The translations under genes were made by a program, and so were the position numbers. A stretch of 33,049 nt of DNA from an uncultured Anaerolineales bacterium (GTDB lineage: Bacteria > Chloroflexota > Anaerolineae > Anaerolineales > Villigracilaceae): NCBI GenBank assembly GCA_949319575.1, contig CASGHD010000155.1:1-33049 (forward strand), written 5' to 3'. The notes under the pieces are model-generated. The model saw nothing but the letters and a program-made list of their open reading frames with translations, was not told the origin of the DNA and made no database searches. Below are positions 24,389 through 32,907 of this stretch, in pieces (the stretch's first letter is position 1; each line of letters opens with the position of its first letter).

Positions 24389-25012
24389 TTACGCAACTCC
24401 CGCCGCGACGATGATGATCAGTGTGGCAATGAACCAGTGAATCAGGAACGGATACAAAAACGATTTTGTCCTCCATGCCACCCAGCCAAAAGCAAAGCCG
24501 CCGAAGATCGTGGAGAGAGTCTCTACCTCGGGTTTTCCATTGTGCATTAACGCAAATGGGACGGCTTGCACCCATAACGCTTCGGGACCAAACTTGCGAA
24601 CATACCCGAACAAAATCCATCCGCGAAAGACAAATTCCCACCCGATCAGATCGAGGCAGGTTGTCCATGGCAGTCCATTTACATACGGCTGATAATACTT
24701 CTGCATGGATGCGTTATCACTGCCGAAAAAATAGATCACTGGCGCCATGAACAAAACCCCGATGGCTGTGATGACAAGCCCTGCCTTCCAATCGCCGAGT
24801 CCGAAACCGTATTCCTTGGGGTTTTCGCGGAAAATAACAAGAATGACTACAAGAGGAACAACCAAATACAAAACGACTCGAAACCAATGCCCAAGTTGAT
24901 CGAATAGAAATTTGCGATGATAAAAGTCCGCCATGAACAGGAGGGTCGAGATGATTGTGATCGTTACGATCTTCCAATCGAATTTGAGGCGTTCGCCGAG
25001 GAGGTAGGTCAT
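24389..25012 (-). CDS. CPBP-family (CAAX protease-like) membrane protein
   Basis: This 207-residue protein has about six hydrophobic helices and matches the CPBP/Abi intramembrane protease pattern. Motif 1 reads GWEFVFRG (124-131). Active members have EExxxR, so the first glutamate is replaced by tryptophan here. Motif 2 FxxxH is present as FALMH (153-157), and a later helix carries H192 (LIHWFIA), without the asparagine often found four residues on. It may be a variant subfamily or catalytically inactive. It starts 26 bases after the glycosyltransferase gene, so the two are likely one operon. Confidence 0.75.
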   Translation of the reverse strand: MTYLLGERLKFDWKIVTITIISTLLFMADFYHRKFLFDQLGHWFRVVLYLVVPLVVILVIFRENPKEYGFGLGDWKAGLVITAIGVLFMAPVIYFFGSDNASMQKYYQPYVNGLPWTTCLDLIGWEFVFRGWILFGYVRKFGPEALWVQAVPFALMHNGKPEVETLSTIFGGFAFGWVAWRTKSFLYPFLIHWFIATLIIIVAAGVA

Positions 25013-25038
25013 AGTGAGTAGTAATCGGTGAAGAGTGA

Positions 25039-26520
25039 TCAGTAGGGCAAGTAGGATTGGTTTCCAGTTGGGCTTAGAAGTTGCGCAATTTTATCCCAGT
25101 CGCGGGCGAGTTCGAGTCCCCAGTTGGTTACGAGGAGAGCCACAAAGAGAATGGAGAGAATTAGGAGAATTTTGCCTATTTGCGATTCGCGCCAGCGGAG
25201 GGACAACGCGCCGAATCCATGTACCCAAAACCATGCGGCGAGGATGGCGACGTACGGCATAAGCGCAAGGTGAAAGCGGTCTTCGGCAAGGATGAATACG
25301 TGAGGAATGGCGTAACAAATAAGCAAGAGGGCAAGCAGACAAGTTTGCGGATTCCAACGGAGGAGAGACAGTCCCAGCGCTGCGGAGATGGAAATGATAA
25401 CAAAGGGCAACAGCAAGATCGCCGAGATCGTCAACAAAAGAGGAAGAGGGATAAAGCCAAGAAGATCGTTTCCGTAAAAATACATCAGCACGCGCTTTTC
25501 CAACCCGAAGAAGAAACCAAGGCGGTTTATTGCGAGTGGAACGAATCTCTCAGGCTGTGCCTTGATGAACTCGATCGCTTTTTCTGTTCCGATCTTGTCG
25601 CGCTCGGCGTCGTCAAGGATGGGTAACAGATCGAGCGAGGGACCGAAGAAAAACGAACCGTTGCCTTCAGGGTGATAGCCAAGATACAAGTTGTAGCCCA
25701 TCGAGGTTTCGATGCCGGTCAATTCACCGTGCAAAAGAGAATTGCGGATGGTCCATGGAGCAACGACAAGGACAAAAGCGAGAATTGAGGCAATTGCCCG
25801 CTTGCCGCGCAGATAAAAGAGAAGGCAGAATGCGGCAAGGGCGAAGGCGAGAATTACGGAACGCGTGAGGGCAGTAAGGGCGAGGAAGATTCCAGAAAGT
25901 AGAAAGTGGGAAGTGGATGGTCGTTCGATTGAGGAAAGAAAAAAGAGGAAAGAGGCGAGCAGGAGAACGAAGAAGGGATTTTCCGTTCCGAGACCGAGAG
26001 GGTAAACGAGAAGAAGAGGATAGGCGGCGATGACCCACGCCGAGAGGCGCGCGGTTCGTTCAATCAACTTTCCACTTTCTATTTTGATGGGTGCTGGAAA
26101 GTTGAAAGTGAAAAGCCGCTGCGCCACCAAATACGTCAGCGGCGCAAGCGGCGCGCCGAGAAAAATTGCTTGCGCCAGCCGCGCGGCGAAGAAACGCGAG
26201 AAGTCAATTCCGTTGAAAAAATAAACGATGGCGAGAAAGGCGGGGTATAGCGGCGCGCGAAACGACGTGGCAACGCCGAGGCTGGGATCATATTCCCTAG
26301 CGGTAGACAGGTCGAAGTCCACGAAAGAGGCGAGTTGGTTTAAATCCGATTCGGCGTACCAGCGGAATCCATGCCCCTGCGCGAGACTGCGCGCGAGCAT
26401 GTCATATTGAAACATGTCGTCGAGACCGATACCCAAACTGCGCGCGGCAATGACGGGAATCAAACGGAGGATAAGCGCAACGACATAAATTTTGAATGCG
26501 AAGGATTTAAACATATTCAA
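25039..26520 (-). CDS. GT-C fold membrane glycosyltransferase (PMT/ArnT-like)
   Basis: The 493 residues contain about 11-12 hydrophobic segments. The first outside loop carries GLDDMFQYDMLARSLAQGHG, the acidic DD motif of the GT-C/PMT_2 group that uses polyprenyl-phosphate sugars. A conserved TSFRAPLYPAFLA follows (about 86-98), then repeated aromatic-rich helices. It probably moves a lipid-linked sugar onto a protein or envelope polymer at the outer face of the membrane. The Thr/Pro-rich lipoproteins nearby would be plausible O-glycosylation targets, but that link is a guess. Confidence 0.8.
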   Translation of the reverse strand: MNMFKSFAFKIYVVALILRLIPVIAARSLGIGLDDMFQYDMLARSLAQGHGFRWYAESDLNQLASFVDFDLSTAREYDPSLGVATSFRAPLYPAFLAIVYFFNGIDFSRFFAARLAQAIFLGAPLAPLTYLVAQRLFTFNFPAPIKIESGKLIERTARLSAWVIAAYPLLLVYPLGLGTENPFFVLLLASFLFFLSSIERPSTSHFLLSGIFLALTALTRSVILAFALAAFCLLFYLRGKRAIASILAFVLVVAPWTIRNSLLHGELTGIETSMGYNLYLGYHPEGNGSFFFGPSLDLLPILDDAERDKIGTEKAIEFIKAQPERFVPLAINRLGFFFGLEKRVLMYFYGNDLLGFIPLPLLLTISAILLLPFVIISISAALGLSLLRWNPQTCLLALLLICYAIPHVFILAEDRFHLALMPYVAILAAWFWVHGFGALSLRWRESQIGKILLILSILFVALLVTNWGLELARDWDKIAQLLSPTGNQSYLPY

Positions 26521-26624
26521 CCATCGTCCCGCAAGTTCGTAGGAGCGCCAAGAACAAAACAGAAACCTGCGGGACGTTTAAAATCAAAACGGATTGCACA
26601 ATTGTACCGTGCAATCCGTTGGCA

Positions 26625-27155
26625 TTAGGCAGTGACGCGCGAGGCGGCTTTGAGCTTCTCGATCCGCCGCGCGAGATACGGCATGTAATAGCCGTCATAC
26701 TTTTCCCACAGTTCGGGGCGCATCCAGTCGGCGCCTTTCACTTGACCGCGACAATTCGCGCTGCCGCAATGACATTCGAACTCGTCGTAGATCGAGCCGT
26801 CGCACATGGCGTAATCGAAGTTGAGTTCTTCGCCCGCTTGAATATCGCGCATGGCAAGCAAACCGATCTGACCTGTGAAGCCGACATTCGGTTCGCACGA
26901 ATGGTTAAAGCAATCGGTGGGTTCAAGCGGCAACGGGGCTTCAAGATACAAACCCTCTTCGATCTGCAAAATCCGTTGCGTGAAAGACTCCATGTTGGGG
27001 TCTATCTCATGTTCCGCAACAATGCGCCCTCCCCACAAACAGATCAACTCGCCTTTGCGGATCGGCTCGCGCGCAAACACACCGTATCCGCCTTTCTCTT
27101 CGAACGCGCCCGAGTCACATTTCGGGTTGAGATGGGAATAATATTGTCCGGTCAT
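26625..27155 (-). CDS. SET-domain protein (lysine methyltransferase-like)
   Basis: This 176-residue protein has a nearly complete SET domain of the eukaryotic-like type. It shows GYGVFA (23-28), an insert, NHSCEPN (84-90, the pseudoknot and active site), GEELNFDYA (108-116) and a post-SET cysteine cluster C-x-C-x4-C (128, 130, 135), which with the NHSC cysteine normally holds zinc. Such enzymes methylate lysines using S-adenosylmethionine; the bacterial substrate is unknown. The start at 27155 has AAGGAAAG before it and begins at the domain. An in-frame extension to 27353 would be translated repeat DNA (27241-27307). Confidence 0.88.
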   Translation of the reverse strand: MTGQYYSHLNPKCDSGAFEEKGGYGVFAREPIRKGELICLWGGRIVAEHEIDPNMESFTQRILQIEEGLYLEAPLPLEPTDCFNHSCEPNVGFTGQIGLLAMRDIQAGEELNFDYAMCDGSIYDEFECHCGSANCRGQVKGADWMRPELWEKYDGYYMPYLARRIEKLKAASRVTA

Positions 27156-27195
27156 TCTTTCCTTTCGTTTTTTTGATGAGGGCATTTCGCCCAAA

Positions 27196-27223
27196 AAGAT
27201 ACTTTGGCAGTAACCTGCGCCAA
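27196..27223 (-). promoter_or_regulatory. Possible promoter of the SET-domain gene
   Basis: On the minus strand TTGGCG (27218-27223) and TATCTT (27196-27201) are 16 bases apart, about 40 bases before the start. The match is moderate. Confidence 0.35.
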
Positions 27224-27240
27224 AGGGAAAACCTTGGGTG

Positions 27241-27307
27241 ATGTCACTCTGAGCGACAGCGAAGAGTCTCGTGATCGTGAGGGAGATTCTTCGCTCCTCA
27301 GAATGAC
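27241..27307. repeat. Palindromic repeat, ATGTCA-CTGAG family, copy 3
   Basis: It starts atgtcactctgag and ends ctcagaatgac, with gagggagattcttcgctcc in the middle, as in the groES-groEL copy (4831-4920). It lies between the potC end and the SET gene. The remainder, 27308-27628, holds an inverted gccgcc / ggcggc pair near 27380-27420 and nothing else I recognise. Confidence 0.8.
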
Positions 27308-27628
27308 GGAAAACTGGGAAACAAAAACAGCCAAAACAACAGCTCTTAACCACTGTGTTGACTGCATAGACCTTAAGCAGTCCCGCCGCCTCACCAAGTA
27401 TCAGTTGGAGGGCGGCGGAAGCCAGATTTTATTCGTGGCGTAATTTAGATGAAGGGCACAAGCATTTGCTCATTCACACTCGTGCGAGTCGTTAGAATAT
27501 CAACGCTCCTTTATAGAATAATGATTGCAATTTTAATAGGGATTGACGTGCTGTCAATATTTTTGGAAGGGGAATTTTTATGGATTCAAAACCGCTTCGC
27601 CTCAACGGGAGGCCTGATCGGGCCGCGG

Positions 27629-28438
27629 CTACTTTGTCTCACCTTCGGTATCCGAATTTTGCGCGGAGAGTCGTTGCGCCAAAAAGATCGGAACAAAAGT
27701 GATCAACATCACGAACATCGCAACCACATTCGTCACGGGTCTATCGCGCGGGCGAACGAGCTGGCTGAAGATCCAGATCGGCAACGTGGATTGTTGCCCC
27801 GCGGTGAACGTGGTGACAATGACCTCATCGAACGACAAGGCAAACGCCAACATACCGCCTGCCAACAGCGCGGTGGCGATATTCGGCAAGATCACGTAGC
27901 GGAACGTCTGGATGGAGTTTGCGCCCAAGTCCATCGAAGCTTCGATCTGCGAACCTTGCATTCTTCGGAAGCGCGCCAGCACATTGTTGTATACCACGAC
28001 CACACAAAAGGTGGCATGACCGATGACGATCGTCCAGAACGAGAATGGAATATCGAATCCGCCAATGGCGGTACGGAGCGCGATACCGGTCACAATGCCC
28101 GGCAAGGCAATCGGCAAAATGAGCAGGAACGAGATCGCCTCCCTGCCGAAGAAGTTGCTCCGATACACCGCCGCCGCGGCAAGCGTTCCGAGGATGAGAG
28201 CCGCAACCGTCGCCACTGCCGCCACTTGAAACGAGAGAGTCAACGCGCGCCAGAGGTCTTCACGCTGCCAGGCGACCCCAAACCATTTGAACGTGATACC
28301 AGGCAGTGGGAAAGTATACGTGGTCTCGTCGGGAGTCAATGTGTAGAGAAAAATGATCAGTATCGGCACATGTAAAAACAACAGCCCGCCCAGCGCGGCA
28401 AGCTTCAAACCCCACGAGGCTTCCGGATTAGAGCGCAT
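27629..28438 (-). CDS. potC: Polyamine-type ABC importer permease PotC
   Basis: This is the second inner-membrane subunit of a spermidine/putrescine-type importer. The 269 residues have about six helices. The EAA-like cytoplasmic loop reads [21 protein letters not shown] (about 155-175), where the ATPase docks, and [13 protein letters not shown] follows, a PotC hallmark. The start at 28438 is chosen because GGGAG stands six bases upstream; a frame-open ATG lies at 28462. It overlaps the end of potB by 11 bases, so the two are translationally coupled. Confidence 0.9.
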   Translation of the reverse strand: MRSNPEASWGLKLAALGGLLFLHVPILIIFLYTLTPDETTYTFPLPGITFKWFGVAWQREDLWRALTLSFQVAAVATVAALILGTLAAAAVYRSNFFGREAISFLLILPIALPGIVTGIALRTAIGGFDIPFSFWTIVIGHATFCVVVVYNNVLARFRRMQGSQIEASMDLGANSIQTFRYVILPNIATALLAGGMLAFALSFDEVIVTTFTAGQQSTLPIWIFSQLVRPRDRPVTNVVAMFVMLITFVPIFLAQRLSAQNSDTEGETK

Positions 28439-29333
28439 CGAAGGCTCCCAATCTGCGGGCAAGGAGGAGATAGACGATCATGATGACGATCGGTCCCATC
28501 GTCATCGCCGCGGCAAGCGGGATGTTCCCCGCCGTGCCTTGATAAGAATATACCGCCATGCCGATAAAAAATTTCGAGTTGCCGAGCACAATGGGCGCAA
28601 TAAAATCGCCGAGCGTCAGCGAAAACGTGAAGATCGAACCGGCAACCACACCGGGGAACGCCAGCGGTAGGATCACCGCGCGGAAGGTCTGCAACGGCTT
28701 TGCTCCCAGGTCGCCCGAAGCCTCGAGCAGGGATTTCGGCACACGCTCCAGCGAGGTGAGAACCGGCAAAATCATATAAGGCAGCCAGATATAAACAAAC
28801 ACGATAAACAATCCAATAGGCGAGAGCGCCAGCGATGAACCGCCGATTGATTCAAAACCCAGCAACCAATTCAATACGCCGTCAAGGTGAAGCAGGTTGA
28901 TAAACCACGAGAGAATGCCCTCCTGCGCCAGGATCAACTTCCACGCATACACCCGCACAAGATAACTCGACCACAGCGGCATCGTGATGGCGATCACCAG
29001 CCACGTCTTCAAACGCGGCGAGGCAAACTTGGCGGTGTAATAGGCAAGCGGAAAGGCGATCAGCGCGTCTGCAAAGGTCACCGCCGCCGCCATCATCGTT
29101 GTGCGTTTAAAAATATCGAGGTTGGCAGGCTCAAACAATTGGGCATACGTCGACAGCGTGAACTTTCTGACGATCAAACCCGTGAACCCCTCCAAAGAAT
29201 AAAAACTGTAGACCAACAAGTTGAACAACGAGCCGAGGTACACCACCACCATGTACATCATCGGCGGACCCAATAACAACGCCAGCGCCAGGCGCGGGCG
29301 GCGATACAAATATGTGGAAGCGCGGTTCAACAT
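28428..29333 (-). CDS. potB: Polyamine-type ABC importer permease PotB
   Basis: This is the first inner-membrane subunit, 301 residues with about six helices. It has the family's [14 protein letters not shown] segment (about 118-131) and the EAA loop [25 protein letters not shown] (about 208-232). GGAGG precedes the ATG, and only four bases separate it from the potA stop. It pairs with PotC to form the channel. Confidence 0.9.
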   Translation of the reverse strand: MLNRASTYLYRRPRLALALLLGPPMMYMVVVYLGSLFNLLVYSFYSLEGFTGLIVRKFTLSTYAQLFEPANLDIFKRTTMMAAAVTFADALIAFPLAYYTAKFASPRLKTWLVIAITMPLWSSYLVRVYAWKLILAQEGILSWFINLLHLDGVLNWLLGFESIGGSSLALSPIGLFIVFVYIWLPYMILPVLTSLERVPKSLLEASGDLGAKPLQTFRAVILPLAFPGVVAGSIFTFSLTLGDFIAPIVLGNSKFFIGMAVYSYQGTAGNIPLAAAMTMGPIVIMIVYLLLARRLGAFDAL

Positions 29334-29337
29334 CGAA

Positions 29338-30375
29338 CTAGCCTCCCACCGGGTTCATGTGATCCCTGTGCCAAAGCAGTCGCACTTTTTGCCCCTTCAC
29401 CGAAAGCACATCCATCGAAGTTGTCTTTAAATTTTGTTCGACCACCACCAAATCGTTGCCGCCCTCGGTTTCAACAAGGTATCGCGTAAACAAGCCAAGA
29501 TACACCACATCGCGCACGACTCCCTCCACAGACACCATATCCGCTTCAGGCTGGCTCTCGACCTTGCCCAGGTGAATTTTTTCAGGACGAATGGAAAACA
29601 TCGTATCGGACCCCGTGAGCCGCTTTGCCACCTCCCCGCCGATTAAATTGGACGTGCCCACAAACCCAGCCACGAAGGGCGAAGCGGGTCTTTCATAAAT
29701 TTCGGCCGGGGCGCCCACCTGACAGATTTTCCCCTCGTTGAAGACCGCAATGCGGTCGCTCATCGTCAACGCTTCCTCCTGGTCGTGCGTGACGAAAATA
29801 AAGGTGATCCCCACCCGTTGTTGAATCGACTTAAGTTCCACCTGCATCTGCTGTCGCAGTTTCAGGTCCAGCGCCCCAAGAGGCTCATCAAGAAGAAGCA
29901 CCTTGGGATGGTTGATCAAAGCGCGGGCGAGAGCCACGCGCTGACGCTGTCCACCGGAGAGTTGCGACGGCTTGCGCTTGCCAAACCCCGCCAGGCGCGT
30001 TAATTCCAGCATCTCCTCCGCCCGGCGCATCCGCTCCGATTTGTTCACTTTTTTGACCATCAATCCGTAGGCAACGTTATCCGCCACATTCATATGTGGG
30101 AACAGGGCATAATCCTGAAAGACCGTGTTCACATCCCGTTCGTAGGGCGGCAGGTCAGATACATCCTGCCCATATAAGAAAATTTGTCCCGAGGTTGGGC
30201 GATCGAAACCGGCGATCATCCGCAAGCAGGTGGTCTTCCCCGAACCGGAGGGACCGAGCATCGAAAAGAATTCGCCGTCTCGCACTTCAAGGTTAACCAG
30301 ATCAACCGCTTTCACGTCGCCGAAGTGACGGCTAACCTGATCGAACCGTATGGCAGGGGCTGGTGGATTACTCAT
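29338..30375 (-). CDS. potA: Polyamine-type ABC importer ATPase PotA
   Basis: This 345-residue ATPase energises the importer. It has Walker A GPSGSGKT (41-48), the Q-loop VFQDYALFPHM (about 85-95), signature LSGGQRQR (139-146), Walker B VLLLDEPLGALD (159-170) and the switch histidine in FVTHDQEEAL. A C-terminal TOBE-type regulatory region (about 240-345) includes SIRPEKIHLG. That marks it as a PotA/FbpC/MalK-class subunit; polyamine specificity comes from the neighbours. It is separated from potD by 242 bases with a terminator-like hairpin. Confidence 0.92.
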   Translation of the reverse strand: MSNPPAPAIRFDQVSRHFGDVKAVDLVNLEVRDGEFFSMLGPSGSGKTTCLRMIAGFDRPTSGQIFLYGQDVSDLPPYERDVNTVFQDYALFPHMNVADNVAYGLMVKKVNKSERMRRAEEMLELTRLAGFGKRKPSQLSGGQRQRVALARALINHPKVLLLDEPLGALDLKLRQQMQVELKSIQQRVGITFIFVTHDQEEALTMSDRIAVFNEGKICQVGAPAEIYERPASPFVAGFVGTSNLIGGEVAKRLTGSDTMFSIRPEKIHLGKVESQPEADMVSVEGVVRDVVYLGLFTRYLVETEGGNDLVVVEQNLKTTSMDVLSVKGQKVRLLWHRDHMNPVGG

Positions 30376-30566
30376 GGGTTTGAATGCTCGTTGTTGATTG
30401 GATTTTTATTACGGAGCGCGCGAACTTCCACAATTGGGTTGCCGGGTTTCACGCGCGCTCACACGACTCGTAATATATCTCAGACAATTGACCTGCGCAG
30501 GAGGGCGTTCTTTACCGTCCGCGCTATGGAAGATAGTTTTCGAAGTTGGGCAAATTCATGATAAAG

Positions 30567-30599
30567 AACATCAGGCGAGAACGAGTCCCGCCTGATGTT
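30567..30599 (-). terminator. Hairpin between potD and potA
   Basis: aacatcaggcg and cgcctgatgtt form an 11-bp stem, 18 bases after the potD stop on the minus strand, followed by ctttat. It may reduce read-through so that the receptor is made in excess over the membrane parts. The remainder of 30376-30566 shows no gene. Confidence 0.75.
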
Positions 30600-30617
30600 T
30601 TTCAAGCCCAGATCAGA

Positions 30618-31835
30618 TTAACGCCCGCCGATCACAGCCACGTAATTCGTGACCCATTCGTGGTACGGAACGCAATCCTCGCGCCCGCCGGGACCATCGC
30701 CGCAGTCAGATGTAGGCGTGCGCCACCATTGGATCTTGTCGAAGTCGTTCAAGCCATTATTCGCGCACCCCTCGGGACCGAGCAATTCGTTCCCTTCGCA
30801 AGCATCCAAACGAACCGGGATGTTCTGGAACCACGCGGCGAGATCACCCTGAACCTTCGGGTCGAGGGAATGCTCCATCCACAGATAAGCGCAGTTGGGG
30901 TGCGCGGCATCCACGTGTAACATGGTCGTGTCTGCCCAGCCGGTCGCGCCTTCCACCGGGACGACCTTTTCAATCGGCGCGCCGCCGAACTTCAGCAAGT
31001 TCGCCTGGAAGGGCCACGAGCCAGACGCGGCAACGCCTTCATTGGTGAAATCATCCATCTGAATGGCGGCATCGTGCCAGTAGCGGTTGATCAACGTCCG
31101 TTGTTGTCGCAGGAGTTCGATCGCGGCATTGAATTGATCGCGGCTCAACGCGTACGGGTCAGTGATACCCAATTCAGGGCGCGCGCTCTTCAAATACAAC
31201 GCGGCATCCGCCACGTAAATGGGACCATCGTACGCCTGAATGCGTCCTTTATTCGACTGACCATCCGGCAGCGTCATTTCCTCGAACACCACATTCCAGC
31301 TGGTTGGGGGTTCATTGCCGAAGATCTCCGTGTTGTACATCAGGATATTCTGACCGGATGAATAGGGCACGCCGTAATGTTCCGGGGTTCCATCGCCGTC
31401 GGTATCCACCGTATTCCACGGGGCATTTTGAAGACGCGGATCAACCTTGCTAAAAGAGGGGATCAAATCAACATTCACTTCCTGCACGCGCCTACCGGAG
31501 ATCAAACGGTTTGAGGCGTCACCCGAAGCGGTCACAAGGTCGAAACCGCCTTCGTTCATCAACGCCACCATCTCATCAGAAGTCGCGGCGGTCTTCACGG
31601 TCACCATACAACCGGTGGCTTCCTCGAACTTGGTCACCCAGTCGTACGCCGGATCAGTTTCGCCGCGCTCGATGTAGCCAGCCCACGCCACGATCGAAAG
31701 CGCTCCTTCGCCATCACCGACCGACTGCAACGGGCCATCCTCACGACCGCCCTCGCCGCCCGCGCCACCGCAAGCCGAAAGCACAAGACTGACGAGCATT
31801 ACCAGACTGCTCAATACAAACCACTTGGACTTCAT
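30618..31835 (-). CDS. potD: Polyamine-type substrate-binding lipoprotein PotD
   Basis: This is the extracellular receptor of the importer, 405 residues. The lipoprotein signal ends LSAC (C22) and is followed by a Gly-rich spacer. The PotD/PotF fold has LSIVAWAGYIERG (starting about 46), FEEATGCMVTVK, the VPYSSGQNILMYNTE segment and the late PNCAYLWMEHSLDPKVQ. The acidic and aromatic pocket residues of polyamine receptors cannot be confirmed by eye, so spermidine, putrescine or a related cation are all possible. AAGGAGAG precedes the ATG. A strong promoter lies about 135 bases upstream. Confidence 0.88.
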   Translation of the reverse strand: MKSKWFVLSSLVMLVSLVLSACGGAGGEGGREDGPLQSVGDGEGALSIVAWAGYIERGETDPAYDWVTKFEEATGCMVTVKTAATSDEMVALMNEGGFDLVTASGDASNRLISGRRVQEVNVDLIPSFSKVDPRLQNAPWNTVDTDGDGTPEHYGVPYSSGQNILMYNTEIFGNEPPTSWNVVFEEMTLPDGQSNKGRIQAYDGPIYVADAALYLKSARPELGITDPYALSRDQFNAAIELLRQQRTLINRYWHDAAIQMDDFTNEGVAASGSWPFQANLLKFGGAPIEKVVPVEGATGWADTTMLHVDAAHPNCAYLWMEHSLDPKVQGDLAAWFQNIPVRLDACEGNELLGPEGCANNGLNDFDKIQWWRTPTSDCGDGPGGREDCVPYHEWVTNYVAVIGGR

Positions 31836-31970
31836 TGCTCTCTCCTTGATTGATTTTTTAGAATTGAAAATTCATGGGACAAATCGTGATTCCTTAACCC
31901 CTACCCGCCACCTCCTTCCACAGGTTACCCATAGGAACACCAGACGCGCAATTAAGATATGGCATGTCTG

Positions 31971-32000
31971 ATTATAAGAAAGTGTTCAGAGAAAAGTCAA
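31971..32000 (-). promoter_or_regulatory. potD promoter with long leader
   Basis: On the minus strand TTGACT (31995-32000) and a perfect TATAAT (31971-31976) are 18 bases apart. The leader to the potD start is about 130 bases. It contains cagac...gtctg and gaatt-ttc-aattc pairings but no riboswitch I recognise. No gene lies in 31836-32071. Confidence 0.8.
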
Positions 32001-32071
32001 TTGAATAATTCCGAATTGGATAATGCCGCTTCGCCCTCCCTTACGGCTGATTCTGCTGCGGACGCGCCTCC

Positions 32072-32896
32072 CTAGCCTGAGAGGGCTAACGTCACCATGG
32101 CGCGGAATCCGCGATAGACCGCGACCATATCCTGCCCTGCCAACGAAACGCGAGTCGCCTCCCGCTGTGTGGCAGGCATCAGGGCGGCGCGATCCGCCAT
32201 GTCGGAGGTGAAAAATTCCACAGTGGCGCGAATCGGGGAATCCAACACGAACGGGTCCGGCGCGTCGCCTTCCGCAAGCCGCGTCACCGCCCGCGCCGCA
32301 GACAGGAAGATCATTTCTTGCGTCACGTGCGGCGGCAAACATTCAGCCGCATAACGACCCGTTGCCTGTTTGACCGCCGCGCGTTCCACATCGCCGAGCA
32401 GGTTTTCTACTTCCGCGCAGGCGGTTTGATCGCCGCTGACCATGATGACCGGCGCGCCGAAATGACCGGCGACTGACGCGTTCAACCCATATTCGCCAGT
32501 GAGGATTTCGTTGAGCCAAAGATTCGCAACTGTTTTAGAAGACCACGTGTGATCGAGGATGGCATTCTGCATTCCGTTGCGCGCGTGATACCCGACGAAC
32601 ATCACGCCGTCCACGCTTTCATCGATACCCTGCATCATCGAAAGCGGACTTGGCGAACCGGTGTTCAACTTCGCGCGCGGGTCAAGTTCTTCAACAAGGA
32701 TATTCGAACCGTTCCAATGACCGTCCGCAACGATGACCTCATCTGCACCCGCATCAAACGCGCCGCGGATGGCGGCATTCACATCCTGCGTCATCAAACG
32801 GCGAAAGCGCGCATACTCCGCATGTCCCGGCGTGACCTGGTCCCACGTGGTAACGCCGGTGATGCCTTCCATGTCTGTTGCGATAAGAATTTTCAT
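32072..32896 (-). CDS. M55-family D-aminopeptidase (DppA-like)
   Basis: This zinc metallopeptidase of the DppA family removes D-amino acids from the N-terminus of short peptides such as D-Ala-D-Ala. The 274 residues show the metal ligands at nearly the numbering of Bacillus DppA: D8 and E10 in TDMEGITG, H60 in ADGHWNG, H104 in VGYHARNG and an acidic ligand at about E135 in GEYGLNA, with the likely catalytic histidine at 116 (LDHTW). The ATG at 32896 is preferred, with AGGAA upstream; a TTG two codons earlier is also in frame. It may recycle cell-wall peptides. It is upstream of potD on the same strand, but potD has its own promoter. Confidence 0.92.
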   Translation of the reverse strand: MKILIATDMEGITGVTTWDQVTPGHAEYARFRRLMTQDVNAAIRGAFDAGADEVIVADGHWNGSNILVEELDPRAKLNTGSPSPLSMMQGIDESVDGVMFVGYHARNGMQNAILDHTWSSKTVANLWLNEILTGEYGLNASVAGHFGAPVIMVSGDQTACAEVENLLGDVERAAVKQATGRYAAECLPPHVTQEMIFLSAARAVTRLAEGDAPDPFVLDSPIRATVEFFTSDMADRAALMPATQREATRVSLAGQDMVAVYRGFRAMVTLALSG

Positions 32897-32907
32897 AAGC
32901 AATTTCC

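Noticed and set aside
27449..28375. A 308-codon open frame on the plus strand opposite potC
   Set aside because: The translation is rich in Arg, His and Asp without any domain pattern. The opposite strand encodes a clear permease in operon context.
31836..31965. A riboswitch in the 130-base potD leader
   Set aside because: Only short pairings are visible, and no known riboswitch core or terminator switch could be identified.
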